From assembly GCF_001636425.1 (NCBI RefSeq), contig NZ_KV440953.1, positions 1,686,847-1,750,846 on the forward strand: a stretch of DNA of 64,000 bases, read 5' to 3'. Positions within the stretch are counted from its first letter, which is position 1; each line of letters starts with the position of its first letter. Positions 45,178-54,758 of the stretch are shown here, piece after piece. The notes under the pieces are model-generated. The model was given only the letters and a program-made list of their open reading frames with translations. It had not been told where the DNA came from and made no database searches. This DNA is from Heyndrickxia acidicola. Lineage in GTDB: Bacteria > Bacillota > Bacilli > Bacillales > Bacillaceae_C. The position numbers were made by a program, and so were the translations under genes.

Positions 45178-45411
45178 CTACTCGTTTATTTCCAAGTAAA
45201 TTTTCTTATGATGTTTTGCTCCTGCTGCGGCATAAACAACAGTCCGAATCGCTTTGGCTACACGGCCCCTTTTGCCAATGACTTTGCCAATATCCTCTCT
45301 GTTTACAGAAAGTTTATACGTCACTTGATTCTCTTCTTCAAAGGTTTCAAGTTGTACATCATCCGGAAAGTCGACTAAGGGTTTTACAATCGACAAGATT
45401 AGCTCTCGCAT
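45178..45411 (-). CDS. khpA: KH-domain RNA-binding protein KhpA (YlqC)
   Basis: A small RNA-binding protein that partners with KhpB (Jag) in cell elongation and RNA metabolism. The 77 residues are a single type II KH domain with the GKVIGKRG loop at 42-49. It lies 12 bases downstream of rpsP, its conserved location. Confidence 0.94.
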   Translation of the reverse strand: MRELILSIVKPLVDFPDDVQLETFEEENQVTYKLSVNREDIGKVIGKRGRVAKAIRTVVYAAAGAKHHKKIYLEINE

Positions 45412-45423
45412 AGCTTCCTCTTA

Positions 45424-45696
<273 letters not shown>

Positions 45697-45822
45697 TTAA
45701 AAGCACCTCCGAATAGTTTTACACAAGATAGTATGTTATCAAAAAAGTATAAGGTTTGTAAAGTGTTTTTTCTTAACACTTCATTTTTATTCAAAAATAA
45801 TGGAACAAAAGATAGAAAATCA

Positions 45823-47166
45823 TTACATAAACGGAAATTTAAAGCCTTTTTTCTTCCCTTTTTGCTGCATATTCGTCATTTGCTTCATCATTTTTTTCAT
45901 TTCTTCAAATTGCTTAAGAAGACGGTTTACTTCCTGTACATTAGTACCGCTGCCTCTAGCAATCCGTTTCTTTCTTCCCGCATTAATAATTTCAGGGTTT
46001 TCTTTCTCAGCTTTGGTCATGGATTTAATAATCGCTTCAACGTGGCCGATTTTCTTCTCATCCACCTGAAGATTATCCAATCCTTTCATGCGGTTAGCAC
46101 CTGGGAGCATTTTAATGATATCCTCAAGAGGACCCATTTTACGCACCTGTCCAAGCTGATCAAGGAAATCATCAAATGTAAAGGACATCGTACGCATTTT
46201 TTTCTCAAGCTCTCTGGCTTTTTCTTCATCAACACTAGCTTGAGCCTTCTCAATAAGTGTGAGCATGTCTCCCATACCAAGAATACGGGAAGCCATTCGT
46301 TCAGGATGAAAGGGCTCCAGAGCATCGAGCTTTTCGCCCATACCAACAAACTTAATTGGCTTTTGCGTAACACTTCTGATAGACAATGCCGCACCGCCGC
46401 GGGTATCACCATCAAGCTTCGTTAAAATGACACCCGTAATCTCCAGCTGTTCATTAAAGCTCTGTGCAACATTGACAGCATCCTGACCTGTCATGGAGTC
46501 TACCACTAGGAAAATCTCATCTGGATTTGCAAGATCCTTGATCTCTTTAAGCTCGTTCATAAGCTCTCCATCAATGTGCAGACGTCCGGCAGTATCCACC
46601 AGGACATAATCATTGTGGTTTTCCTTGGCTTGTTCTAAAGCCTGCCTGACAATTTCCACAGGGCTTACCTGATCTCCCAGTGAAAAAACAGGCATATTCA
46701 ATTGTTTTCCGAGTGTTTCCAACTGCTTTATAGCCGCAGGACGATAGATATCAGCTGCAACCAGCATAGGACTGCGGTTATACTTTTTGCGTAATAAATT
46801 TGCGAGTTTGCCAGTAGTGGTCGTTTTCCCTGCACCCTGCAGCCCTGCCATCATAATGACGGTTGGCGGCCTTTTTGAGACGGCAATTTGACTTTGCTCA
46901 CCGCCCATAAGTTCTGTCAGTTCTTCTTTTACCACTTTTATTACCTGCTGTCCTGGGGTCAGGCTTTTCATGACCTCCTGGCCAACGGACCGCTCACTAA
47001 CCTTTTTAACAAATTCCTTTACGACTTTGAAGTTAACGTCCGCTTCCAATAAGGCTAGGCGAACTTCCCTCATCATCTCTTTTACATCAGATTCAGTAAC
47101 TTTCCCTTTGCCGCGAATTTTCTGTATCGTATTTTGCAGTCGGTCGGCTAATCCTTCAAATGCCAT
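45823..47166 (-). CDS. ffh: Signal recognition particle protein Ffh
   Basis: Binds SRP RNA and signal sequences and targets nascent membrane proteins to FtsY. The 447 residues have the N domain, G domain (AGLQGAGKTTTTGKLA near 105; DTAGR; TKLDGDTRGG) and C-terminal Met-rich M domain (MMKQMTNMQQKGKKKGFKF). Its start is 16 bases after ylxM. Confidence 0.97.
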   Translation of the reverse strand: MAFEGLADRLQNTIQKIRGKGKVTESDVKEMMREVRLALLEADVNFKVVKEFVKKVSERSVGQEVMKSLTPGQQVIKVVKEELTELMGGEQSQIAVSKRPPTVIMMAGLQGAGKTTTTGKLANLLRKKYNRSPMLVAADIYRPAAIKQLETLGKQLNMPVFSLGDQVSPVEIVRQALEQAKENHNDYVLVDTAGRLHIDGELMNELKEIKDLANPDEIFLVVDSMTGQDAVNVAQSFNEQLEITGVILTKLDGDTRGGAALSIRSVTQKPIKFVGMGEKLDALEPFHPERMASRILGMGDMLTLIEKAQASVDEEKARELEKKMRTMSFTFDDFLDQLGQVRKMGPLEDIIKMLPGANRMKGLDNLQVDEKKIGHVEAIIKSMTKAEKENPEIINAGRKKRIARGSGTNVQEVNRLLKQFEEMKKMMKQMTNMQQKGKKKGFKFPFM

Positions 47167-47181
47167 TTATGTGCCGCCCCC

Positions 47182-47511
47182 CTAATCTAAATTCTCAAGT
47201 TTATCAATTAAAGAGTTCAATTGCCCGGACTGCTGCCCTTCATTTATAAGGCTTCTAATTTCTTTATAGAGCTTTGAGCGATCTTGAAATTTTTGAAAGA
47301 GCAAGAGCTTCTCTTCATATTCTTCCAGCATGGCCTCTGTTCTTTTAATATTATCAAAAACAGCTTGCCGGCTAATTTCATATTCTTCGGCAATTTCACC
47401 AAGCGAAAAATCATCTAAATAGTAGAGGGACATATAACTGCGCTGCTTAGGAGTCAACAAAGATTGATAAAAATCATAGAGATAGTTTATTCTCGTTGTT
47501 TTCTCTAACAC
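47182..47511 (-). CDS. ylxM: YlxM, SRP-operon helix-turn-helix protein
   Basis: A 109-residue HTH protein ([20 protein letters not shown]) encoded before ffh in Firmicutes; reported to bind SRP and regulate it in streptococci. The start is a GTG at 47511 with AAGGGGGA upstream. A strong promoter is at 47552-47580. It is the first gene of the ylxM-ffh-rpsP unit. Confidence 0.94.
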   Translation of the reverse strand: MLEKTTRINYLYDFYQSLLTPKQRSYMSLYYLDDFSLGEIAEEYEISRQAVFDNIKRTEAMLEEYEEKLLLFQKFQDRSKLYKEIRSLINEGQQSGQLNSLIDKLENLD

Positions 47512-47551
47512 GTCTTTTCCCCCTTGTTAAGTGAAAAACCTTTACATATGA

Positions 47552-47580
47552 AGAATACACAGTTTTTTAAGCATTGTCAA
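47552..47580 (-). promoter_or_regulatory. SigA promoter of ylxM-ffh-rpsP
   Basis: Minus-strand -35 TTGACA (47580-47575, perfect), 17-bp spacer, -10 TATTCT (47557-47552). It lies about 40 bases before the ylxM GTG and just past the ftsY terminator. Confidence 0.82.
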
Positions 47581-47613
47581 GAATATCTATTGCGTATTAT
47601 CTACTTTGCCCAG

Positions 47614-47649
47614 CAAAAATAGAAGAGGGCTATCTCCAAAAAGCCCTCT
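47614..47649 (-). terminator. Terminator after ftsY
   Basis: Perfect stem AGAGGGCT/AGCCCTCT (47624-47631 and 47642-47649) with a 10-base loop, followed on the minus strand by TCTATTTTTGC. It lies 14 bases beyond the ftsY stop and ends the rnc-smc-ftsY transcript. Confidence 0.88.
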
Positions 47650-47662
47650 AGTTACATTCCTA

Positions 47663-48652
47663 TTATTCTTCTGCTGTTTCAATCAAGTTGGAAAAAAGGC
47701 CATAGACATATTTCTCTGCATCAAACTCCTGAAGATCGTCCATCTTCTCCCCTAAGCCAACAAATTTTACAGGTATTTCGAGCTCGTTGCGAATTGCCAA
47801 TACAATTCCTCCCTTAGCTGTTCCATCAAGCTTGGTCAGAACAATACCTGAAACATTTGTGACTTCTTTAAAGGTCTTCGCCTGTATCAAAGCATTTTGG
47901 CCTGTAGTCGCATCCAATACCAGCAGCACTTCATGAGGTGCACCAGGTATTTCCCTTTCAATAACACGCTTGACCTTTTCCAATTCGTTCATTAAGTTCA
48001 CTTTATTTTGAAGACGGCCGGCTGTATCGCATAAGAGGATATCCGCTTTACGGGCTTTGGCTGCCTGAATGGCATCATACATTACTGCCGCCGGATCAGA
48101 GCCTTCTCCCTGCTTAATGACCTCCACACCGACACGGTCGCCCCATACTTCTAATTGATCAATCGCTCCTGCTCTGAAGGTATCCCCAGCAGCCAAAAGT
48201 ACTTTTTTGCCTTCTGTTTTAAACTTGTGTGCCAGCTTTCCAATTGTCGTTGTTTTTCCCACGCCATTGACACCTACAAACAGAACTACAGTTAATCCGT
48301 TGTCCTGGATATTAAGAGTACTTGATGTGTCCTGTCCGTTTTCATAAATTTCAACGAGCTTTTCAGAAATAACGGATTGTACATCGGCTGTTTCCTTGAT
48401 GTTCTTCCTTTTCACTTCCATTTTTAATTCTTCAATCAATTCCATGACTGTATTAAAGCCAACATCCGCCTGAATGAGGATTTCCTCAAGTTCTTCAAAA
48501 AAATCCTCATCTACTTTACGATAGCGTGCAACCAGATCGTTAACTTTAGTGCTGAAATTGTCCCTTGTTTTTGTAAGACCCTCTTTAAATTTATCTGATA
48601 CAGAATCAGCTGATTGAGTAAATTTATCCTTCAACTTTTTTAAAAAACTCAT
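47663..48652 (-). CDS. ftsY: Signal recognition particle receptor FtsY
   Basis: The membrane-associated GTPase receptor for Ffh. The protein from the ATG at 48652 (MSFLKKLKDKFTQ, 329 residues, as in B. subtilis) has a short N-terminal amphipathic region instead of a long acidic A domain. An NG domain follows, with GVNGVGKTTTIGKLA, DTAGR and TKLDGTAKGG. A longer start at 48667 adds five unconserved residues. It follows smc. Confidence 0.96.
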   Translation of the reverse strand: MSFLKKLKDKFTQSADSVSDKFKEGLTKTRDNFSTKVNDLVARYRKVDEDFFEELEEILIQADVGFNTVMELIEELKMEVKRKNIKETADVQSVISEKLVEIYENGQDTSSTLNIQDNGLTVVLFVGVNGVGKTTTIGKLAHKFKTEGKKVLLAAGDTFRAGAIDQLEVWGDRVGVEVIKQGEGSDPAAVMYDAIQAAKARKADILLCDTAGRLQNKVNLMNELEKVKRVIEREIPGAPHEVLLVLDATTGQNALIQAKTFKEVTNVSGIVLTKLDGTAKGGIVLAIRNELEIPVKFVGLGEKMDDLQEFDAEKYVYGLFSNLIETAEE

Positions 48653-48713
48653 GTCTACACATCCCAACTAATCATTTACTATCCAATAATCCAGCAATTA
48701 GAACTTTATTGAT

Positions 48714-51700
48714 TTATCCAACGAGTTCCTTTGTGTCTTCCAGCCTTACCGAAACCAGCTTGGAAACACCTGATTCTTGCATGGTTACCCCATACAAAAC
48801 ATCTGCTTCTTCCATTGTACCTTTTCGGTGAGTGATCACTATAAACTGCGTTTCCTCACTAAATTGCTTAAGATATTTACTGAATCGGTATACGTTTGCT
48901 TCATCAAGTGCCGCTTCCACCTCGTCAAGGATACAAAACGGAACAGGACGAACTTTTAGAATGGAGAATAGCAAAGCAATGGCCGTTAAAGCCCGTTCTC
49001 CTCCGGATAATAGGCTCAGGTTTTGCAGTTTTTTCCCCGGCGGCTGGGCAACAATGTCAATCCCTGTACTTAAAAGATCATCAGGACTGGTCAGCTTCAA
49101 TTCAGCCCTTCCGCCGCCAAATAATGATTTAAAAGTCGGTTCAAAATGATAACGGATCGACATGAATGTCTCTTGAAATCTCCGTTTCATTTCCTCATCC
49201 ATCTCGTCTATGATTTGGAAAAGAGTATCCTTTGCTTCCTGAAGATCCGTTTGCTGCTCTCTTAAAAATTCATAGCGCTGGGATACCCTCTCATATTCCT
49301 CAATAGCACCGAGATTGACTGTCCCCAGTTCCTCAATGGCAAGCTTAATCAGCTTCACATGTTTCCTTGCATCCTCCAGAGGAATCTCGAGTGGAAATGA
49401 CTCATTAGCCGCTTCAAATGTCAGCATATATTCTTCATGAAGGCGATTTAAACGATTTTCCAATTCAACGTCCAAACGGTTGATTTTTACTTCCTCGTCC
49501 TTTACCACTTCCACTAAGCCCTTATGCTGCCTTTTTAATTCCTTTAAATCGAGCTCAGCATCCTCGAGCTGACTCTGCAATTTCAGCCTTTCATTTCTTC
49601 GGATGGATATCAGATTCGCGGTTTCCTGTTTATCCAAAAGCTTTCTTTCAGCTGCCAATGACAGTTCTTCTTCACCTGAATGATTTGTGCTAACTTCACT
49701 ATTCAGCCAATTGAGCTCATCCTCAAATAGAAGCTTCTTTTTAAGTGTATCTTCACATTCAGTTTCTATTCTTTTAAGCTGATCACGGCTCGAAACCAGC
49801 TGTTCGTTCTTAACGGCAAGCCTTGCTTTTAAATCACTTATTTCTGCCTGAAGGTTTTCCTTGGAAATATTTTCACTGTTCTTTCTTCGTGTCAGCTTAT
49901 CAATTTCCCTTTCAAGTTCCTTTATTTTAGCTGCGCTTTTCTTAAGAGCTTCATTGATTTCCGCCATTCTTGCCTGAACGGTATTAGAGGCTGTTTTTGA
50001 CTCTGTGCGATCCATGTCATAAATCATCAGCCTTTCATTCAAGTTCTTTTCGGCTAATTCTATTTGTCTTAGTTCCGATTTTTGCTCCTGCTGTTTAAAA
50101 CGAAGTTCTTCCCCTGCAAGCCGCATCTCCTCCAGAGAGGCTTCAAAATCAGAACAATCTTTTTTCAGCATTTTGACTTGCTGCTCAAGCTGCGAGGTCT
50201 TTTCTTCCATGGAGGCAAGCTTTTCCTTTAAGTCCTCCAACTCGCCTTTTCTGCTTAACAATGAGCTGCCTGATTGTTTTACCGTTCCTCCAGTCATGGA
50301 TCCGCCGGGATTTACTACATCTCCATCTAGTGTCACAAGCCTGTAGCGATATTGAAGAATTTTAGCAATCACATTAGCTCCTTGAAGATCCTTCGTAATC
50401 ACCACATTCCCTAAAAGGCTGCCTGCAATGTTCTGGTAATCAGGTGAAATACTTAATAATTCCGCAGCTATCCCAACATAGGCAGGATGTTTTTGAACAG
50501 CATCCAGCTGATTAGCTGGGATAAACTTGCTCTTCATAATATTTAACGGCAGAAATGTTGCTCGTCCAAAACGATTGGCCTTAAGATATTGTATCGCTTT
50601 CCTGCCATCCTCTTCGGTCCGTACCACAATATGCTGCATCGCGCTTCCCAGTGCAGTATCAATTGCAAGCTCATATTCCTTTGGAACCTGTATTAATTCA
50701 GCAACTGCCCCTACAATTCCCTGCAGCTTTAGATTTCTGGCCTTAAGGACTTCCCTTACTCCTTGGAAAAAGCCTGTATAGTCATCTTCCATTTCTTCAA
50801 GTGTTTCTTTTCGTGACTTAGCCTTCTGCAAGTATTGATAGGCCTGGTATAAAATCGTTTCTTGTTTTTGATATTGATTTTTAATATTTTCTAGCTTTCT
50901 TTGTTTTTCCCTGTAGGATGAAATATGCTCTTCCAGCTGTTTGTCCAAAGTCTCCAGCAGCTGTACAGCCTCCTGCTTTTGCTTTTGGATAAAAACTCGT
51001 TGTTCTATATATTTTTTATTTTCAGCTTCCAGCTTATCAGTCTTAACAGCCTGCTGGTTTAATTGCTGCTCTAGATAATGAAGCTCATTTTTACCTGAAG
51101 CCTGTTTGTTTAACCATTCAATATAATCGCTTTTTAAAGATTCAATTGCGTCCTCAATGTTAATGTCGAAGCTTTGAATTTGACTGTTTTTATCTCTCAG
51201 GCTGGTCCTTAGGGCGTCTGCTTCTTGTTGATTGCTGTCTGATTCCAGGGCAAGTTTTTCTTTTTGATTGCCGAGCCTGTTCAGTTTTTCAGTTAATTCT
51301 TCAATATTCTTTACTAGCTGGTCTTTATTGTGTGTTGCATTTTTTTTCCGTTCTTTTAGAACTTCTTTGCGTCCTTCCAGCTTTTCCAGCTCTTCCGTTG
51401 CAGTAAGCAGTACACTTTGGAGATCATTAATTGATTCGTCATGGGCAGCTAAATCACTCCTCATTCCTTCTAAGCGTGTCTCTTCTTTGTGAAGTTCTAT
51501 TGAAATTGCTGCCTCTTGTCTTTGATGAAGCTCAAACTGCTGTTTCAAACTTTCCCATGATGCATGCAGATCTTTGATTTCACGAACGGTTAAAGCGACT
51601 TCAAACGCTTTAAGATCTTCTTTTTTCTCTAAGTAATCCTTTGCTATGGATGCCTGTATTTTTAAGGGTTCAACCTGTCCTTCAAGCTCGAAAAGAATAT

Positions 51701-52277
51701 CATTTACACGGTTAAGATTGTCCTGTGTTTCATTCAGCTTATACTCGGCTTTCTTTTTACGGTTTTTATATTTCAAAACGCCGGCTGCTTCTTCGAAGAT
51801 TGTTCTCCGTTCTTCTGCTTTGCTATTTAGAATTTGTTCTACTTTCCCTTGGCTTATAATAGAAAAAGCTTCACGTCCTAATCCTGAATCCATAAAAAGG
51901 TCGACAATATCCTTCAACCTGCAAGACTGCTTATTGATTGAAAACTCACTCTCTCCTGAACGGTATACACGGCGGGATACGCTTACCTCATTGTATTCAA
52001 TAGGCAGTTTGTGGTCTTCATTATCCAGAGTAAGGGTTACTTCTGCAAAATTCAGTGCTTTTCTGGAATCGCTCCCCGCGAAGATAATATCTTCCATTTT
52101 TCCTCCGCGAAGAGATTTTGCTGATTGTTCACCAAGTACCCATCTGACTGCATCAATAATATTGCTTTTCCCGCTACCATTAGGCCCTACCACCGCTGTT
52201 ACTCCTGTTACAAAGTCGACAGAAATTCTTTCAGCAAAGGATTTAAACCCAATAATGTCTAAGCGTTTGAGGAACAT
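48714..52277 (-). CDS. smc: Chromosome condensation ATPase SMC
   Basis: Forms the SMC-ScpAB complex that compacts and segregates origins. The 1187 residues have Walker A GPNGSGKSNI (31-40), two long coiled coils, a hinge around 510-670 (ELIQVPKEYELAIDTALGSA, VTLDGDVVNPGGSMTGG), and the C-terminal ABC signature LSGGERALTAIALLFSIL with Walker B FCILDEVEAALDEAN. The ATG at 52277 has AGGAGG about 7 bases upstream; an upstream start adds six residues. Confidence 0.97.
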   Translation of the reverse strand: MFLKRLDIIGFKSFAERISVDFVTGVTAVVGPNGSGKSNIIDAVRWVLGEQSAKSLRGGKMEDIIFAGSDSRKALNFAEVTLTLDNEDHKLPIEYNEVSVSRRVYRSGESEFSINKQSCRLKDIVDLFMDSGLGREAFSIISQGKVEQILNSKAEERRTIFEEAAGVLKYKNRKKKAEYKLNETQDNLNRVNDILFELEGQVEPLKIQASIAKDYLEKKEDLKAFEVALTVREIKDLHASWESLKQQFELHQRQEAAISIELHKEETRLEGMRSDLAAHDESINDLQSVLLTATEELEKLEGRKEVLKERKKNATHNKDQLVKNIEELTEKLNRLGNQKEKLALESDSNQQEADALRTSLRDKNSQIQSFDINIEDAIESLKSDYIEWLNKQASGKNELHYLEQQLNQQAVKTDKLEAENKKYIEQRVFIQKQKQEAVQLLETLDKQLEEHISSYREKQRKLENIKNQYQKQETILYQAYQYLQKAKSRKETLEEMEDDYTGFFQGVREVLKARNLKLQGIVGAVAELIQVPKEYELAIDTALGSAMQHIVVRTEEDGRKAIQYLKANRFGRATFLPLNIMKSKFIPANQLDAVQKHPAYVGIAAELLSISPDYQNIAGSLLGNVVITKDLQGANVIAKILQYRYRLVTLDGDVVNPGGSMTGGTVKQSGSSLLSRKGELEDLKEKLASMEEKTSQLEQQVKMLKKDCSDFEASLEEMRLAGEELRFKQQEQKSELRQIELAEKNLNERLMIYDMDRTESKTASNTVQARMAEINEALKKSAAKIKELEREIDKLTRRKNSENISKENLQAEISDLKARLAVKNEQLVSSRDQLKRIETECEDTLKKKLLFEDELNWLNSEVSTNHSGEEELSLAAERKLLDKQETANLISIRRNERLKLQSQLEDAELDLKELKRQHKGLVEVVKDEEVKINRLDVELENRLNRLHEEYMLTFEAANESFPLEIPLEDARKHVKLIKLAIEELGTVNLGAIEEYERVSQRYEFLREQQTDLQEAKDTLFQIIDEMDEEMKRRFQETFMSIRYHFEPTFKSLFGGGRAELKLTSPDDLLSTGIDIVAQPPGKKLQNLSLLSGGERALTAIALLFSILKVRPVPFCILDEVEAALDEANVYRFSKYLKQFSEETQFIVITHRKGTMEEADVLYGVTMQESGVSKLVSVRLEDTKELVG

Positions 52278-52328
52278 CCGTGCTCCTCCTTTCATCTGTC
52301 CTGCCAGGACCGTTTTTTATTTATACTA

Positions 52329-53069
52329 TTATTGTTTCTCTTTCAGTTTGCTTAAGGCTATCTGGGCTGCATGCTGCTCTGCTTCTTTCTTAGACCTGCC
52401 GGCTCCTTCGCCCAGTTCTAGGCCGTTTAATGTAACACGTGATACAAATTCCCGGCTATGAGCAGGTCCTCTTTCGTGCAGTACCACATATTCAAGCATG
52501 CCTGCACCATCTTTTTGTACAAACTCTTGCAATTGACTTTTAAAATCCATCACATGAGAAAAAGCACCAGCATCTACTTTTGGAAAAACGACTTTTTCCA
52601 AAAACCCTATTACGGTATCTAACCCTTGATCCAGGAATAACGCCCCAATAAAGGCCTCGAAAACATCCGCCAACAAAGCAGGACGCATTCTTCCTCCTGT
52701 CATTTCTTCCCCTTTGCCCAGCATGACGACATCTCCAAACTTCAGTTCGTTTGCAAATGTCACTAATGAAGGCTCGCAAACAATGGCTGCTCGAAGTTTT
52801 GTCAGTTCTCCCTCACTCATTAAAGGATATTTTTTATAAAGGAATTGAGAAACAGTCAATTCTAGAACTGCATCTCCAAGGAATTCAAGACGTTCATTAT
52901 CTTCATAGGGTTTTTTGCGATGCTCATTCACATATGATGAATGCGTAAAAGCCTGTTTCAAAAGCTTTGTATTTGTAAATGTATAGCCAATCCTTTCTTG
53001 AAAGATTTTAAATTTTTCATCTGTCCTGGCGACAGTCTTTCTCTCAAAGAGTTTGTTTGTTTTACGCAT
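52329..53069 (-). CDS. rnc: Ribonuclease III
   Basis: A double-strand-specific endonuclease for rRNA and mRNA processing. The 246 residues hold the catalytic signature [20 protein letters not shown] with downstream acidic residues ([18 protein letters not shown]) and a C-terminal dsRNA-binding domain ([29 protein letters not shown]). It heads rnc-smc-ftsY. A hairpin in its upstream region (53139-53187) may be its own regulatory target. Confidence 0.97.
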   Translation of the reverse strand: MRKTNKLFERKTVARTDEKFKIFQERIGYTFTNTKLLKQAFTHSSYVNEHRKKPYEDNERLEFLGDAVLELTVSQFLYKKYPLMSEGELTKLRAAIVCEPSLVTFANELKFGDVVMLGKGEEMTGGRMRPALLADVFEAFIGALFLDQGLDTVIGFLEKVVFPKVDAGAFSHVMDFKSQLQEFVQKDGAGMLEYVVLHERGPAHSREFVSRVTLNGLELGEGAGRSKKEAEQHAAQIALSKLKEKQ

Positions 53070-53138
53070 GAAACCTCCACCTTGCTAATAATATTCATTA
53101 TAAAAAACAATATAAAAAAGTACATTTAAATTTTATAT

Positions 53139-53187
53139 AAAAAACCGGTCAAGTGCAAAGGCATCTTGCAAAAGATCATGCGCTTGA
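53139..53187 (-). promoter_or_regulatory. Structured leader or attenuator hairpin upstream of rnc
   Basis: On the minus strand TCAAGCGCA (53187-53179) pairs with TGCACTTGA (53157-53149), with one G-T. It encloses an inner ATCTT/AAGAT stem with a 4-base loop, and is followed by CCGG and six T. It looks like a terminator or an RNase III-type substrate about 70 bases before the rnc start. Confidence 0.55.
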
Positions 53188-53204
53188 TGTAATTTCCTTT
53201 TAAA

Positions 53205-53238
53205 AACATATAAAAAGCCCCGTTTAAAATAAACGGGA
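53205..53238 (-). terminator. Rho-independent terminator after acpP
   Basis: Stem CCCGTTTA/TAAACGGG (53219-53226 and 53230-53237) with a 3-base loop, followed on the minus strand by GCTTTTTA. It lies about 20 bases after the acpP stop. Confidence 0.9.
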
Positions 53239-53256
53239 CATTGAAAACCTGAACGA

Positions 53257-53490
53257 TTATTGCTTACTTTGTATGTAATTCACAGCGTCTCCCACTGTAG
53301 CGATTTTTTCAGCATCATCGTCTGAAATCTCCATATCAAACTCATCTTCTAATTCCATGACAAGTTCAACTACGTCAAGGGAATCTGCCCCAAGGTCATC
53401 CTTAAAATTCGCTTCTAAAGTTACCTTAGACTCTTCTACACCAAGACGGTCAACAATGATTTTTGTTACACGTTCTAATACTTCTGCCAT
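53257..53490 (-). CDS. acpP: Acyl carrier protein
   Basis: Carries growing acyl chains in type II fatty acid synthesis. The 77 residues start [17 protein letters not shown] and contain [13 protein letters not shown], where Ser37 receives the phosphopantetheine arm. The ATG at 53490 has GGGGAGGTG 8 bases upstream; a GTG at 53499 lies inside the SD. The -10 TATAAT at 53518-53513 points to a separate promoter, with an unclear -35. Confidence 0.97.
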   Translation of the reverse strand: MAEVLERVTKIIVDRLGVEESKVTLEANFKDDLGADSLDVVELVMELEDEFDMEISDDDAEKIATVGDAVNYIQSKQ

Positions 53491-53512
53491 TTGGTTCACC
53501 TCCCCTCAAGCC

Positions 53513-53518
53513 ATTATA
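53513..53518 (-). promoter_or_regulatory. Probable -10 element of acpP
   Basis: Minus-strand TATAAT, a perfect -10, lies 23 bases before the acpP ATG, giving a very short leader. The -35 at 17 bp spacing (TTTATT) is poor. It would allow acpP transcription independent of the repeat array that separates it from fabG. Confidence 0.5.
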
Positions 53519-53579
53519 GAGGATTTCCTTAAAATAATAAAGCGAAACTTGCATACTCAAACTTTTCTATTTATTTAGC

Positions 53580-54004
53580 GAAAAGCGGAAAGTGCCTGCT
53601 TATCGGCGACAAGCATAAGTCAAGGCGGCTGAAGAGGTTCGCTCTTTAACCTCTCTGACGGCTTGGCTTATGACCTCGAGCCGATGGCACTTGGAGCTGG
53701 ACATAACGAAAAGCGGAAAGTGCCTGCTTATCGGCGACAAGCATAAGTCAAGGCGGCTGAGAGGTTCGCTCTTTAACTTCTCTGACGGCTTGGCTTATGA
53801 CCTCGAGCCGATGGCACTTGGAGCTGGACATAGCGAAAAGCGGAAAGTGCCTGCTTATCGGCGACAAGCATAAGTCAAGGCGGCTGAGAGGTTCGCTCTT
53901 TAACTTCTCTGACGGCTTGGCTTATGACCTCGAGCCGATGGCACTTGGAGCTGGACATAGCGAAAAGCGGAAAGTGCCTGCTTATCGGCGACAAGCATAA
54001 GACG
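53580..54004 (+). repeat. Tandem array of repeat family A, 3.3 units of about 127 bp
   Basis: Units start GAAAAGCGGAAAGTGCC at 53580, 53708, 53835 and 53962 (the last truncated at about 54004). Units 2 and 3 look identical; unit 1 has one extra base and a few differences. Each full unit folds on itself: AAGTGCC/GGCACTT, ATCGGC/GCCGAT, CATAAGTCAAG/CTTGGCTTATG (one G-T) and AGAGGTT/AACCTCT in unit 1. The array fills nearly all the fabG-acpP gap, ending 7 bases from the fabG stop. The short frames inside are repeat by-products. Confidence 0.9.
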
Positions 54005-54010
54005 TTACCC

Positions 54011-54754
54011 TTACATCACCATTCCGCCGTCAACATGCAACGTTTGTCCTGTCATATAATTGGCATCATTAGACGCCAGGAATACCGCTACTTTTGCTAC
54101 ATCTTCTGGATTGCCAAAGCGGCCCAGAGGTATTTGCTTTAGCATTTCTGATTGAATTTCTTCTGTCAGTTCTCCTGTCATATCTGTTGTAATAAAACCT
54201 GGCGCTATGGCATTTACGGTAATTCCACGAGTAGAAAGTTCCTTAGCGGTTGTTTTAGTTAATCCAATAACACCCGATTTTGCTGCAACATAGTTGGCTT
54301 GTCCAGGATTACCGCTGATCGCAACAATGGACGCCACATTAATAATCTTGCCGGATCGTTGCTTCATCATCTGGCGTGTAACGGCCTTAGTGCATAGGAA
54401 GACGCCCTTTAAATTCGTATTGATGACATCATCCCATTCGTCTTCCTTCATTCTCATTAACAAATTATCTCTCGTAATGCCTGCATTATTCACCAGAATA
54501 TCGACCTTGCCAAAATGGTCAATCGTTTCTTTGATCATATTTTGGACATCTTCAGCATTACCAACATTGCATTGGACAGCAATCGCCTGGCGGCCAAGCT
54601 CCATAATTTCCTGAACAACCTCGTTCGCCTTTGCTTCGCTTCCGGCGAAATTCACGACAACGTCCGCACCTTCTCTTGCAAATTGAATCGCAATTTCACG
54701 CCCTATTCCTCTGGATGCTCCTGTCACGATGGCTACTTTTCCTTCTAGTTTCAT
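54011..54754 (-). CDS. fabG: 3-oxoacyl-ACP reductase FabG
   Basis: NADPH-dependent reduction of 3-ketoacyl-ACP in fatty acid elongation. The 247 residues are a classical short-chain dehydrogenase: GASRGIG (12-18), NNAG, and catalytic Ser142, Tyr155 and Lys159 (YVAAK). It is 4 bases downstream of fabD. Its stop is followed almost directly by the repeat array, unlike the short gap to acpP in typical Bacillus. Confidence 0.96.
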   Translation of the reverse strand: MKLEGKVAIVTGASRGIGREIAIQFAREGADVVVNFAGSEAKANEVVQEIMELGRQAIAVQCNVGNAEDVQNMIKETIDHFGKVDILVNNAGITRDNLLMRMKEDEWDDVINTNLKGVFLCTKAVTRQMMKQRSGKIINVASIVAISGNPGQANYVAAKSGVIGLTKTTAKELSTRGITVNAIAPGFITTDMTGELTEEIQSEMLKQIPLGRFGNPEDVAKVAVFLASNDANYMTGQTLHVDGGMVM

Positions 54755-54758
54755 GAGT

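Noticed and set aside
45733-46425. Plus-strand frame of 230 codons
   Set aside because: Antisense to ffh, with F/L/H-rich composition typical of a shadow frame.
51646-52461. Plus-strand frame of 271 codons
   Set aside because: Antisense to smc and rnc; serine-rich low-complexity translation, no SD and no known domain.
53670-54142. Three overlapping plus-strand frames encoding near-identical 67-72 residue proteins
   Set aside because: They are translations of the 127-bp tandem repeat, lack SD sites and run into antisense fabG.
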